Of a stretch of DNA of 20,767 bases, positions 1-10,634 are shown in pieces. Under the pieces are notes generated by a model. The model made no database searches, was not told where the DNA came from, and worked only from the letters and a program-made list of their open reading frames with translations. The DNA is taken from the NCBI GenBank assembly GCA_046726015.1, contig JBKOZS010000297.1, forward strand, positions 1-20,767, written 5' to 3'. Both the position numbers and the translations under genes were made by a program. The DNA comes from QHWT01 sp046726015 (GTDB lineage: Bacteria > Acidobacteriota > Vicinamibacteria > Vicinamibacterales > 2-12-FULL-66-21). Position 1 is the first letter of the stretch, and each line of letters begins with the position of its first letter.

Positions 1-378
1 CGTTCACCGATCCAGGGCTGGGGCGTGTTCGCCACCCAGCCCATCCCCAAAAACAAGCGCATCATCGACTACGCCGGCGAGAAGATCAGCAACAGGGAAA
101 GCCTGAAGCGCGAGGGGCGGTACCTGAAGAACGGGCACATCTGGTGCTTCAAACTCAATCGCCTCTTTGTCCGTGACGCCGCGGTTGGCGGAAATGTCGC
201 GCGGTACATCAATCACGCCTGCGCGCCCAACTGCTACACCCGCGTGATCGGAGACACCATCTGGATCATCGCCGCGCGGAACATTCGCAAGGGCGAAGAG
301 CTCACTTACGATTACTCAACCGACGGCGAAGGCTCCATCAAATGCCGGTGCAGCCCCGGCTGCAAGACGATGATCTGA
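1..378 (+). CDS. SET-domain protein-lysine methyltransferase (5' end missing)
   Basis: The reading frame is open from the first base, so the start lies upstream; 125 codons are visible. The SET core is clear: GWGVFAT at codons 6-12, which belongs to the SAM-binding first motif, NHACAPN at 71-77 (the canonical pseudoknot asparagine-histidine motif), ELTYDY at 100-105 with the catalytic-type tyrosine, and a post-SET cysteine cluster CRCSPGC at 115-121. SET enzymes transfer a methyl group from SAM to protein lysines. The bacterial target cannot be read from sequence; histone-like proteins or ribosomal proteins are possibilities. The visible part is nearly a whole minimal SET domain, so the full protein is probably a small single-domain enzyme. 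The following hydrolase gene starts 13 bp later on the same strand and could be co-transcribed. Family assignment is confident; substrate is unknown. Confidence 0.9.
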   Translation, partial: RSPIQGWGVFATQPIPKNKRIIDYAGEKISNRESLKREGRYLKNGHIWCFKLNRLFVRDAAVGGNVARYINHACAPNCYTRVIGDTIWIIAARNIRKGEELTYDYSTDGEGSIKCRCSPGCKTMI

Positions 379-391
379 CCGAGGTGGACCG

Positions 392-1063
392 GTGATCTAT
401 CTCCACGGGTTCGCATCCGGGTCGACGTCGTCGAAAGCCGCTTACCTGGGGCTGAAATTGCGCGAGCAGGGGATCGCGCTGCAGACCCCGGATCTGAATC
501 TTCCTGACTTCTCGACGCTCACGATCTCGCGGATGCTCGAGCAGACTCGTGCGTTGCTCGACGCAGCGTCCGAACCGCAGACGCTCATCGGCTCCAGCCT
601 GGGCGGGTTCGTCGCCGTCAATGCTGCCGTTCAGAATCCCGATCGGGTCGATCGGGTCGTGTTGCTGGCGCCAGCGCTGGACTTCGGTGGAAACCGCATG
701 CGGAAGCTGGGAGATACCGGCATCGAGGAATGGAAGGCGACCGGTTACCTGCCTGTCTTTCATTACGGCTACGGGCGCGTGATTCCCGTGCATTACGAGT
801 TGTACGCGGACGCGCGCCGCTACGACGCGCTCAACGCGAACGTGCGCATGCCGATGCAGATCTTCCAGGGGAGCCGTGATGACGCCGTCGATCCTGAGAC
901 CGTCGAGGCATGGGCGCGACGGCGGCCGAACGCCGAGCTGCACCTGCTCGACGACGACCACCAGCTGACGCGCAGTCTTCCTTACATCTGGGAGAAGCTC
1001 TGGCCGTTTCTCACCAGCAGATCCCGCGGTAATCCCCGGGAATCCGATCGCGCGCGGTCCTGA
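392..1063 (+). CDS. YqiA-like alpha/beta-hydrolase (putative esterase)
   Basis: A 223-residue protein starting at GTG, with a good ribosome-binding sequence GAGGTGG at 381-387. The protein opens with MIYLHGFASG (HGF at 5-7 supplies the oxyanion region). It has the nucleophile elbow GSSLGG at 67-72 with Ser69, an acidic residue in GSRDDAVDP (Asp163 or Asp164), and His190 in DDDHQL, giving a complete Ser-Asp-His triad. Size and motifs fit the UPF0227/YqiA group of small esterases. No signal peptide is seen, so it is probably cytoplasmic. The natural substrate is unknown. The last 17 codons overlap the 3' end of the convergent AlgD-like gene; this Arg/Ser-rich tail lies beyond the catalytic histidine and looks dispensable. 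It may be in an operon with the SET-domain gene, 13 bp upstream. Confidence 0.88.
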   Translation: MIYLHGFASGSTSSKAAYLGLKLREQGIALQTPDLNLPDFSTLTISRMLEQTRALLDAASEPQTLIGSSLGGFVAVNAAVQNPDRVDRVVLLAPALDFGGNRMRKLGDTGIEEWKATGYLPVFHYGYGRVIPVHYELYADARRYDALNANVRMPMQIFQGSRDDAVDPETVEAWARRRPNAELHLLDDDHQLTRSLPYIWEKLWPFLTSRSRGNPRESDRARS

Positions 1064-2327
1064 CGCGCACGAGGTCGAGGATGATGTGGTCCGGGCGCGT
1101 CCGCGTCACGGCGTCCGCGAACTCCGGCGCCGCGTTCCCCACGACAATCACTTCCGACTTCTCCAGCACTTCGTCGATGGAATCCGAGAGCAGCGAAGAC
1201 AGGTGGGGAATCTGCTTGTTGATGTAGTCCTTGTTCGCGCCGACCAGGCGCGCGAGTGACACGTTCCGATCGTAGATGCAGAGCTGGTAGCCCTTGCCGA
1301 GCAGGGCTTCCGCGAGGATGACGATCGGGCTCTCGCGAAGATCGTCCGTTCCTGCCTTGAAGCTGAACCCGAGCAGCCCCACGCGCTTCCTGCCGGTCTC
1401 GACGATCTCGTCGATCGCATGCTGAATCTGAAGCTGGTTGCTCGCCAGGATTGACTGGATCACCGGCATCTCCAGGTCGACTTCCTTGGCCCGATACTGC
1501 ATCGCCCGCACGTCCTTCGGCAGGCATGACCCTCCGAACGCGAACCCCGGCTTCAGGTAGTACGACGACAGGTTCAGCTTCTCATCGCGACAGAAGATGT
1601 CCATCACCTCGTGGCTGTCGATGTTCAGGCGTTTGCAGAGGTTGCCGACCTCGTTGGCAAACGTCACCTTCAGCGCATGCCACGTGTTGCTCGCATACTT
1701 GATCATTTCCGCGGTGCGAATCGTCGTCGTCACGAGCGGCGCGTCGACCTTCTCGTAAAGCGCTTCGGTCGGGGCCGCGTCCGATCGATAGTTATGGCCG
1801 ACGAGGGTCAGCGGTGGATTGCGGAAGTCGTGAATCGCCGTCCCCTCGCGCAGGAACTCCGGATTCACCGTGACGCCGAACCCGGTGCCGTACTTCTTAC
1901 CCGACGTCCTCTCGAGCGCGGGGATTACGACATCATGGGTGGTGCCCGGCAGCACCGTGCTGCGGATGCACACGACGTGGTAGCCGTCTTTATCGCGAAG
2001 CGCGTGACCAATCTGCTCGGCGACGCGCTCGAGATAGGTGAGGTCCAGGCTCCCATTCTTCCGGCTCGGCGTGCCCACGCAGATGAGCGACAGGTCGGTG
2101 GCGTTGACCGCTTCCGCGGTGCTGGTCGTGGCGCGCAGGCGCCCGCTGGCAGCATTCTCGCGAATCAATTCGTCGAGCCCTTTCTCGACGATGGGGCTGC
2201 GCCCCTCGTTCAGGCTTGCAACCTTGTCGGGATTCACATCGACGCCAATCACGGTGTGGCCGTCCGCGGCGAACGACGCCGCGGAGACGCTGCCGACATA
2301 TCCCAAACCGAACACGGACACGTTCAT
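1011..2327 (-). CDS. algD: AlgD-like GDP-mannose 6-dehydrogenase
   Basis: A 438-residue NAD-dependent nucleotide-sugar dehydrogenase. The Rossmann motif GLGYVG is at 7-12, CVGTPS at 84-89, NPEFLREGTA around 155-164, Lys210 and Asn214 in EMIKYASN, and the catalytic Cys268 in FGGSCLPKD. Length, the GTDDLRES segment at 326-333 and the GICW C-terminus closely match Pseudomonas AlgD rather than UDP-glucose dehydrogenases, so GDP-mannose to GDP-mannuronic acid is the best guess. A UDP-sugar substrate is not excluded. The chosen ATG at 2327 begins right at the Rossmann fold and has a GGAGG site ten bases upstream; the frame remains open further upstream but only as out-of-family sequence. It is the last gene of the operon, 16 bp after a GT4 gene, and would supply the activated uronic acid for the polysaccharide. 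Its 3' end overlaps the convergent hydrolase gene by 53 bp. Confidence 0.9.
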   Translation of the reverse strand: MNVSVFGLGYVGSVSAASFAADGHTVIGVDVNPDKVASLNEGRSPIVEKGLDELIRENAASGRLRATTSTAEAVNATDLSLICVGTPSRKNGSLDLTYLERVAEQIGHALRDKDGYHVVCIRSTVLPGTTHDVVIPALERTSGKKYGTGFGVTVNPEFLREGTAIHDFRNPPLTLVGHNYRSDAAPTEALYEKVDAPLVTTTIRTAEMIKYASNTWHALKVTFANEVGNLCKRLNIDSHEVMDIFCRDEKLNLSSYYLKPGFAFGGSCLPKDVRAMQYRAKEVDLEMPVIQSILASNQLQIQHAIDEIVETGRKRVGLLGFSFKAGTDDLRESPIVILAEALLGKGYQLCIYDRNVSLARLVGANKDYINKQIPHLSSLLSDSIDEVLEKSEVIVVGNAAPEFADAVTRTRPDHIILDLVRVRTARDRIPGDYRGICW

Positions 2328-2337
2328 TGGCGAATTG

Positions 2338-2342
2338 CCTCC
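2338..2342 (-). promoter_or_regulatory. Ribosome-binding site of the algD-like gene
   Basis: The minus strand reads GGAGG here, ten bases before the ATG at 2327, within the 16-bp gap after the upstream glycosyltransferase stop. This decides the AlgD start in favour of 2327 over the longer open frame. Confidence 0.6.
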
Positions 2343-2343
2343 A

Positions 2344-3567
2344 TTACGCTGCCACCCGCGCCTTCCCTGCACGAAGAAGCGCTTCCTCGAAATCGTTCGC
2401 CACGGCCGACCAGTCGTATCGCTCGACAACGAGGCGGCGCGCCGCCGTCTCAATCGCCTGCCGCGCCTGTGCGTCGCGCATCAGGTGCACGACCGATTGC
2501 GCAAATCGTGCCGGGTCGTCCGCGATCACGACGTCCCGTCCGTGCGTCACGGGCAACCCTTCAGCACCGACGCTCGTCGAGACAACCGCTTTGCCCATCG
2601 CCATGGCTTCGAAAATCTTCAGCCGCGTGCCGCCGCCAATCCTGAGCGGTACGACGTAGACCGATCCCCGCGCGATATGCGGCCGCACGTCGTCCACGCG
2701 GCCCGTGACTTCCACGTTGTGTTCGTCGGCAAGACGTCGTACGGCCGGCGTCGGGGAACGGCCGATGATGCTGAGCGTGGTCTCAGGCTCCGACTTGCGG
2801 ATGAGCGACAGGATTTCGCGGCAGAAATACACCATCCCGTCTTCGTTCGGCAGCCAGTCCATCGAGCCGGTGAAGACGAGATGGGTGCGTCCTGGAGTGC
2901 CTGTCTGCGGCATGAAGAACGACGTGTCCACACCCGTTTGCACGACGTGCACGGGCGCGCCAAGGCTTCCTGGATAGAGCCGTTCGAACGTGCGGCGATC
3001 GGCATCAGAAACCGCCAGCACGAGGTCGAAGCGGGCGAGCGCCTCGCGTTCGAACCGCAGCATGCGGTGCCACTGGCCGGCCAGGAGACGCTTGGAGACG
3101 GCATTCGATGCGTTCTCCACGTGGCGCCGCCAGATCTCCGCTTCCACGTTGTGCGTGAAGACGATTGATGGACAGGGCAGCTGGTCGGGGAGATTCACGA
3201 CCGGAGGGAGAAAGTCGCAGACCAGTGCGTCGAAGCGTTCCGTGGCGAGAAGATGCTCGAGCCGTGCGCGGTACGCCGTGGAACGGTACTTCGCCACCGC
3301 GTATGGAAGTGAATCGACGAGATACTTTGTCGCGCCCGCATAGAAACGCCACGTGCCCTTGGCAGCGTCGGTCCGCGGGATCGTTTCCAGGCGCGAGCAC
3401 ACCTCGCGCATACCTTCGCGGTGGGCGTCAGCGTGCTCCCGCTCCGCGAACGACAGGTATGTCAGGTCGTGCCGTTCCGCGAGATGACGCATCACGTGCC
3501 AGGTGCGGAGCTTGCCACCTTTGTCGAGCGGCAGCAGGAGCCCGGAGTTCAGCCACAGTATCTTCAT
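2344..3567 (-). CDS. GT4 family glycosyltransferase (exosortase/EPS-locus type)
   Basis: A 407-residue GT-B fold glycosyltransferase that should act in the cytoplasm, adding a sugar to a lipid-linked glycan. The N-terminus MKILWLN...DKGGKLRTWH is the acceptor-side Rossmann domain with its conserved glycine loop. THNVEAEIWRRH lies near 138-149, GSMDWLPN at 234-241, and the donor-binding stretch GGGTRLKIFEAMAMGKAVVS at 311-330 is typical of GT4. The GSMDWLPNED plus DVRP plus PLRIGGGTRLK pattern resembles the sugar transferases found in PEP-CTERM/XrtA EPS clusters (TIGR03087-like); this is recalled from family knowledge and was not searched. The ATG overlaps the stop of the upstream AsnB-type gene by 4 bp (ATGA), implying translational coupling. 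Donor and linkage cannot be told from sequence. Confidence 0.88.
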   Translation of the reverse strand: MKILWLNSGLLLPLDKGGKLRTWHVMRHLAERHDLTYLSFAEREHADAHREGMREVCSRLETIPRTDAAKGTWRFYAGATKYLVDSLPYAVAKYRSTAYRARLEHLLATERFDALVCDFLPPVVNLPDQLPCPSIVFTHNVEAEIWRRHVENASNAVSKRLLAGQWHRMLRFEREALARFDLVLAVSDADRRTFERLYPGSLGAPVHVVQTGVDTSFFMPQTGTPGRTHLVFTGSMDWLPNEDGMVYFCREILSLIRKSEPETTLSIIGRSPTPAVRRLADEHNVEVTGRVDDVRPHIARGSVYVVPLRIGGGTRLKIFEAMAMGKAVVSTSVGAEGLPVTHGRDVVIADDPARFAQSVVHLMRDAQARQAIETAARRLVVERYDWSAVANDFEEALLRAGKARVAA

Positions 3568-5537
3568 GCCGTCGCCCTCAGCCCGTTCAATTCTCGAGCC
3601 GTGCGTGCGGCCGAAGGTACCGGCAGCGATTGGACGCCGTCGCCGTCGATGAACGTGCGATACCAGAGTTCGAGATTCAACAGGCTCCAGAGCGCGTCGC
3701 CGCCTTCGGCGGTGCGCGCCTGGTGCGCATCAATCAGCCGGCCGACCCCGGCCGTGTCGATCAGACCGCGCTCACGGGTGCGCCGATCGAGCAGCACGTC
3801 GCGGACCGCGTCCCCCCATGCCCCGCGCATCCACAGCGAAAACGGTACAGGGAAGCCCATTTTTCTGCGGGTGAGAATCTCATGCGGCAGAATCGTCTTG
3901 ACCGCCTCGCGCAGGACCCACTTGGTCGTGAAGCCGCGCAGTTTCATCCGTGGAGGCAGCGCGGCGGCGAACTCCACGAGGTGGTGATCCAGGAACGGCA
4001 CGCGGCTCTCGATGGAGGCCGCCATGCTCATCTGGTCCTGCTTCATCAGCAGTTCCACCAGGTACGTCTTCAAGTCCGTGTAGAGGAGCCGGTCGAGCAT
4101 GGTGCTGCGGCCGTTCGGGAAATCGAAGTAACTGCGCGATGCCGAGTAGGCATTCTCCTCCGTGGACAGCAACGCGAGGCGCGGCTCGAGCAGCGTGGCC
4201 TGGCGTCGCAGGCCAAGCGACGCGAAGTTGTCGAAGAACATGGACTCCGGCGTGCGCGGCATCGCGAGGAACGAGCGCTTCGCGTAACGGGCCACGCGCC
4301 CCGGCAGTCTGGGCACGAGCGTGTTTGCCACGAACGCGCGGACTGGCTCCGGCGCGAGGTTCCATAGAGCGCCGGCGCGCCAGTTGATGAGCGCACGCGG
4401 ATACTTCCCGTAGCCCGCCAGCAGTTCATCACTGCCTTCGCCCGTGAGGACGACCTTCACGTGCGCGCGCGCAAGCTGCGAGACGAAGTAAAGCGGCACG
4501 CTCGACGTATGTGCGATCGGCTCGTCCTCGTGCCAGACGAGTTTCGGCAGCGCACCGAAGAAGTCCTGCTCGTCGATGATGATTTCGTGCGCGTTGGCCT
4601 TGATTGCGTGAGCAACCTGCCGCGCGTAATCCAGCTCGCTGAAGGCGCGCTCCTTGAACGCGACCGAGAACGTCTGCAACGGCCGATCGATCATTCCGGC
4701 CATGAGCGCCGCGATTGCGCTGCTGTCGAGACCTCCCGAGAGGAACATGCCCAGGGGCACGTCCGCCATGAGCCGCGTGCGGACCGCATCCTCGAGCTTT
4801 GCGCGGAACAGGGTGACCGCGTCGCGATCGGACAGCTGTTCGACGGCCGGATTTTCCTTGCCGACCGGGACATCCCACCAGCACTGCGTGGTAACGACCC
4901 CACGTTCGAACACCAGCACGTGCCCGGGCAACAGCCGGTGGATGCCGCGGAACAGAGTCTCGCTGCCCGAGAGATACCGCGTGCTCAAGAGCTCGGGAAT
5001 CGCGTGTTCGTTGGCTTCCGCATGGACAATGCCGCTCTCGAGAATCGACTTGATCTCGGATCCGAACAGGAGGCGGTCCCCGGTGACGGTCCAATACAGC
5101 GGCTTGATGCCCATCCGATCGCGCGCGAGCAGCAGCCGGCGCTGCGGCGCGTCCCAGATGGCGAATGCAAACATGCCTCGCAAACGCTCAACGCACCGAT
5201 CGCCCCACTCTTCATACGCGTGGACGATCGTCTCGGTGTCGCTGCGCGTCTTGTATCGATGACCGGCGGCCTCGAGCTCGGGCCGAAGATCCGCGTGGTT
5301 GTAGATCTCGCCGTTAAAGACGATCCAGACCGTGTCGTCCTCGTTGGCGAGCGGCTGGTGACCGCCGGCAAGATCCACGATGCTCAGGCGCCGGTGTCCG
5401 AGTCCTGCGTGGTCGTCGACGTAAAGACCGGCTTCATCGGGTCCGCGATGCGTCACGATATCGCGCATGCGCGTGAGCCGTGCGCGCTCGTCGGGATGAA
5501 GCGCGTCGGTCGCGACGATTCCTGCAATGCCGCACAT
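3564..5537 (-). CDS. AsnB-type glutamine amidotransferase, paralogue 1
   Basis: A 657-residue class II glutamine-dependent amidotransferase. Cys2 of MCGIAGI is the glutaminase nucleophile; GHRRLSIVDL at 47-56, FNGEIYN at 74-80 and SDTE at 99-102 complete the glutaminase pocket. The synthetase domain has the ATP-pyrophosphate loop SGGLDS at 267-272, GEGSDELLAGY at 367-377 and a late MKQDQMSMAASIESRVPFLD block. The start at 5537 is fixed by the need for Cys at position 2; the in-frame extension up to 5780 only reads antisense-like sequence inside the neighbouring gene. Family members make asparagine or transfer ammonia to other carboxylates. Inside a glycan operon, amidation of uronic acids or of an aminosugar precursor is a plausible alternative. 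It starts 4 bp after paralogue 2 and overlaps the downstream GT4 start by 4 bp. Confidence 0.9.
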   Translation of the reverse strand: MCGIAGIVATDALHPDERARLTRMRDIVTHRGPDEAGLYVDDHAGLGHRRLSIVDLAGGHQPLANEDDTVWIVFNGEIYNHADLRPELEAAGHRYKTRSDTETIVHAYEEWGDRCVERLRGMFAFAIWDAPQRRLLLARDRMGIKPLYWTVTGDRLLFGSEIKSILESGIVHAEANEHAIPELLSTRYLSGSETLFRGIHRLLPGHVLVFERGVVTTQCWWDVPVGKENPAVEQLSDRDAVTLFRAKLEDAVRTRLMADVPLGMFLSGGLDSSAIAALMAGMIDRPLQTFSVAFKERAFSELDYARQVAHAIKANAHEIIIDEQDFFGALPKLVWHEDEPIAHTSSVPLYFVSQLARAHVKVVLTGEGSDELLAGYGKYPRALINWRAGALWNLAPEPVRAFVANTLVPRLPGRVARYAKRSFLAMPRTPESMFFDNFASLGLRRQATLLEPRLALLSTEENAYSASRSYFDFPNGRSTMLDRLLYTDLKTYLVELLMKQDQMSMAASIESRVPFLDHHLVEFAAALPPRMKLRGFTTKWVLREAVKTILPHEILTRRKMGFPVPFSLWMRGAWGDAVRDVLLDRRTRERGLIDTAGVGRLIDAHQARTAEGGDALWSLLNLELWYRTFIDGDGVQSLPVPSAARTARELNGLRATA

Positions 5538-5541
5538 GAGA

Positions 5542-7452
5542 CTAAATCGCCTCAGCGTAGGGCTCGGAGACTGCCGGAGCCCCATCGATGAATTGTCTGA
5601 ACCACAGTTCGAGCATGATGAGTTGCCACAGGCGGTGCCGATGATCGGCGCGTCCCTGCTGGTGTTCGATCCACAGCCGCGAGACCTCGCGGTCGTTGAA
5701 GATCCCGCGGTCCCGCAGGCGGCCGTCCATGAGAAGCGCGTCCGCCATTGGCCGCAGCGCGCCGCGGAGCCATTCGCCAACCGGCGCTTCGAACCCGCGC
5801 TTGCCTCGTTCGAGGATCGAGCGCGGCACCTTGCGCTCGAGGGCCTTGCGCAGCAGGTACTTCGTCCGGCCGTCCTTGAGTTTCAGGGACGTGGGAACGG
5901 TCGCCGCAAACTCGAGCAGCTTGTGATCGAGCAGCGGCTCGCGCGCCTCGAGCGACACTGCCATGCTCATCCGATCGACCTTCGTCAGGATGTCGTCGAC
6001 CATGTACGTGTGCACGTCCACGTAGAGCGCCCGATCGAGGACATCGCGGGACTTGCACCGTTCGTACGCGTCGCGGAAGCTCGCGAACGGATCCGTGCGG
6101 GCGGCACGTGCGGCGAAGTCGCCGGAATAGAGCCGGCGCTTCGCGTCGGGTTCGAACATCCCATAGGCGTGTTTGAGGGCGTAGGCCTGCTCCGGCCGAT
6201 ACGAGAGGTGACGCAGCGCACGAGCGCCCTTGACGGACAACGGCAGCGCACGCCCGAGCCAGCCCGCAGCTGAACGCGTTCGGCCCAGGTAATGCCGCGC
6301 GCGTTGCTCCCATTGCTCGACACGATGCCGCGCATAGCCGGCCCACAACTCGTCGCCACCATCGCCGGAGAGCGCGACCGTCACCAGCTCGCGCGCCGCC
6401 TTCGAGACGTAATACGTCGGCACGGCGGAGGAGTCGGCAAACGGTTCGTCGAAGTGCCACGCGAGCTTTGGCAGGAGCGACACGATATCCGGTGTCACGG
6501 TGCGCGAGTGGAACTCGCACCCGAGATGCTCCGCCACCGTGCGCGCGTGCTCCAGCTCGTCGTAGGCGGCGTCATCGAACCCGACCGAGATCGTCACCGG
6601 CGGCTGCGGGCTGGTCTCGACCATGTACGAGACGACCGCCGTGGAATCGATTCCACCGGAAAGGAACGCGCCGAGCGGCACGTCGCTGATCTGCCGAAGC
6701 GCAACGGATTCACGCAGCAGCGCGTCGAGTCGATCGAGGTATTCCGCTTCACGGTTCGAGCTGCCATCACCCGTGAACGCCAGGTCCCAGTACCTGAACG
6801 TGCGCACGTGCCCTTTTTCAGCAACCAGCACGTGCGCCGGCGGCAGCTTCCGGATATGGCGGTAAATCGTATTCGGCGCAGGAATGTAGAGCAGCGTGAG
6901 ATACGCGTCGATGGCCTCGGGATCCCAGTCGCGGGACACATCCGGATCCTCGAGCAGCGACTTCAGCTCCGACCCGAAAACGATGCTGCGCCCGGGGAGG
7001 TCCGCGTAGTAGAGCGGCTTCACTCCCAGGCGATCGCGAACCAGCACGAGCCGCCGGGCATTCGCGTCATAGATGGCGAACGCGAACATGCCCCGGAATC
7101 GCTCGACGCAGCGTTCGCCCCACTGCTCGTAGCCATGGACGATGATCTCGGTGTCGGAACACGTGCGGAACTGGTGGCCGTGGGCGATGAGCTCCGACCG
7201 CACGTCGGCGAAGTTGTAGATCTCGCCGTTGAAGATCGTCCAGATCGTGCCGTCTTCGTTCGAGAGCGGCTGGTCGCCTGTGGCGAGGTCGATGATGCTG
7301 AGGCGGCGGTGTCCGAGGCCGATGCCCGGCCCAACGTGATAGCCCGCCGCGTCCGGTCCGCGGTGGGACACCGCGTCGGTCATGGCCTCGAGCACGCCGC
7401 GGTCGATGAGCCGCAGCGGATCGTAATTGAAACGTCCCGTGATCCCGCACAT
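5542..7452 (-). CDS. AsnB-type glutamine amidotransferase, paralogue 2
   Basis: A 636-residue protein with the same two-domain plan as its neighbours. Cys2 in MCGITGRF is the glutaminase nucleophile; GHRRLSIIDL is at 47-56, FNGEIYN at 74-80 and CSDTE at 98-102. The pyrophosphate loop SGGIDS is at 265-270, followed by SGDGGDELWAGY and the KVDRMSMAVSLEAREPLLD block of the synthetase domain. All residues expected for glutaminase and acyl-adenylate chemistry are present, so it looks active. It differs throughout from paralogues 1 and 3, so the copies are old and not recent duplicates. Its ATG lies 2 bp after the upstream GT4 stop and its own stop is 4 bp before paralogue 1, so these genes are almost certainly one transcript. 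It may make asparagine or amidate a sugar acid; context favours the glycan role without proving it. Confidence 0.9.
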   Translation of the reverse strand: MCGITGRFNYDPLRLIDRGVLEAMTDAVSHRGPDAAGYHVGPGIGLGHRRLSIIDLATGDQPLSNEDGTIWTIFNGEIYNFADVRSELIAHGHQFRTCSDTEIIVHGYEQWGERCVERFRGMFAFAIYDANARRLVLVRDRLGVKPLYYADLPGRSIVFGSELKSLLEDPDVSRDWDPEAIDAYLTLLYIPAPNTIYRHIRKLPPAHVLVAEKGHVRTFRYWDLAFTGDGSSNREAEYLDRLDALLRESVALRQISDVPLGAFLSGGIDSTAVVSYMVETSPQPPVTISVGFDDAAYDELEHARTVAEHLGCEFHSRTVTPDIVSLLPKLAWHFDEPFADSSAVPTYYVSKAARELVTVALSGDGGDELWAGYARHRVEQWEQRARHYLGRTRSAAGWLGRALPLSVKGARALRHLSYRPEQAYALKHAYGMFEPDAKRRLYSGDFAARAARTDPFASFRDAYERCKSRDVLDRALYVDVHTYMVDDILTKVDRMSMAVSLEAREPLLDHKLLEFAATVPTSLKLKDGRTKYLLRKALERKVPRSILERGKRGFEAPVGEWLRGALRPMADALLMDGRLRDRGIFNDREVSRLWIEHQQGRADHRHRLWQLIMLELWFRQFIDGAPAVSEPYAEAI

Positions 7453-7454
7453 GG

Positions 7455-8582
7455 TCAGGCCGCCGCGCGCGCAGGAGTCCTGGCCCCTGCCGCGTCGAGT
7501 TGCGTCAAATACAGATCTTCGAACGCCCGCACCATGCGGTCGAACGAGTAGCGGCGCACGATTTCCTCGCGTGCTGCCGTGCCGATGGCAAACGCCCGCT
7601 CAGGGTTCATGACCAGCCGTTCGATCGCTGCCGCGAGTTCCGGGGGGTCAGCCGGCGAGACCAGGATGCCGGTCCGGTCCTCCTCGATGAGATCGAGTAG
7701 TCCACCAACGCGGCTCGCGATCACCGGCACACCAGCAGCCATCGCCTCCATCGCGCCGTTCGGGAACGCTTCGGAACGCGAGGGGAGCACATAAATATCC
7801 GCCTGTGCCAGGAGTGCCGGGACATCCTCGCGATGACCGAGGAATGTCACCTGCCGGTTGACGCCGAGCGACGCGGCGAGCGCCTGGAGTTCCTGCCGGC
7901 GTGGTCCGTCGCCGACGACCAGGTAGCGAAGCCCGCGGTGGCGCGGCGCGAGGGTTGCCGCGGCGTGGAGCAGGACTTCGTGCGCCTTTTCCGGTCGCAG
8001 GTTCGCGACCGTCGCGATCGTTGTGACTGGTCGCGGAGCGACGCGTGGTTCGTACAGGTCCATCGAGATGCCGTTTGAAATCACGCGCGTGCGGTCGGTT
8101 GAGACGCCTTCGTGGCGCACCGTTTCCGCGGCAGCTCCCGAGTTGACGACGATTGCGTGCGCGAAGCGGTACGCGTGACGCTGCAGGGTGATTTGCGTGG
8201 TGGTCTTGTCGGGATTCAGTTCGCGACGGCTGCCAAGACGCACGGGAACGCCCGCGAGTGCGGCGGCCGGCAGTCCAAAGGTGTTCGCGTAAAAGTCGCA
8301 GGTCTGAAGCACGGCAATGCGGCGCGCGCGGCACCAGCGCGCAAACGCCGCGGCCTGCGCCAGCGTCTGCGGCCGCGCGAAGCCGCGAATCGGAAAGACG
8401 CTGACGGGCGCCGACGCTTCAACGCGCGGCAGCCACGCGCCTTCCCGATGGAAGCACGCGACGTGCACGTCGAAGCGCCGCCGATCGAGGCGCTGGATGA
8501 GCTCCGACATCTGCCGCTCCGTGCCTCCCGGATGAAAGCTGGTGAGGAACACGGCAACCGGAATTTGTGGCGGCAACTTCAC
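7455..8582 (-). CDS. GT4 family glycosyltransferase
   Basis: A 375-residue glycosyltransferase when started at GTG 8582, which begins KLPPQIPVAVFLTSF and places the glycine-rich loop FHPGGTERQM at 16-25 where GT4 enzymes have it. The open frame continues to 8921, but that part is antisense to the third AsnB-type gene; GTGs at 8612 and 8624 are the other credible starts, and none has a strong ribosome-binding site. The C-terminal nucleotide-sugar domain shows VVGDGP at 222-227 and the E-x7-E pair Glu271 and Glu279 in SRSEAFPNGAMEAMAAGVPV, typical of retaining GT4 transferases. The gap to the AsnB-type paralogue 3 is 86 bp, the longest inside the operon. Donor sugar is unknown. It presumably extends the lipid-linked repeat unit at the cytoplasmic face of the membrane. 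Confidence 0.88.
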   Translation of the reverse strand: MKLPPQIPVAVFLTSFHPGGTERQMSELIQRLDRRRFDVHVACFHREGAWLPRVEASAPVSVFPIRGFARPQTLAQAAAFARWCRARRIAVLQTCDFYANTFGLPAAALAGVPVRLGSRRELNPDKTTTQITLQRHAYRFAHAIVVNSGAAAETVRHEGVSTDRTRVISNGISMDLYEPRVAPRPVTTIATVANLRPEKAHEVLLHAAATLAPRHRGLRYLVVGDGPRRQELQALAASLGVNRQVTFLGHREDVPALLAQADIYVLPSRSEAFPNGAMEAMAAGVPVIASRVGGLLDLIEEDRTGILVSPADPPELAAAIERLVMNPERAFAIGTAAREEIVRRYSFDRMVRAFEDLYLTQLDAAGARTPARAAA

Positions 8583-8668
8583 AGCGTGCCATCTCAGCAA
8601 GGCAGGTGCCACCAGTCGAGGCACCGAGTTGGGTAAATATTTGGAGATTCTGGGACGTTGGCCGCGGC

Positions 8669-10615
<1,947 letters not shown>

Positions 10616-10634
10616 GCCTGATGAGCTCCGAGCA

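Noticed and set aside
2038..3168. Long open frame on the plus strand
   Set aside because: It is antisense to the AlgD-like and GT4 genes, shows no family motif, and is rich in Arg/His/Val as expected from the GC-skewed complement of a real gene.
5538..5780. N-terminal extension of AsnB-type paralogue 1
   Set aside because: The extra 81 residues overlap paralogue 2 and would bury the obligatory Cys2 nucleophile.
3165..7551. Several 250-420 codon plus-strand open frames opposite the AsnB-type genes
   Set aside because: They mirror the third-position GC bias of the minus-strand genes and encode no recognisable domain.
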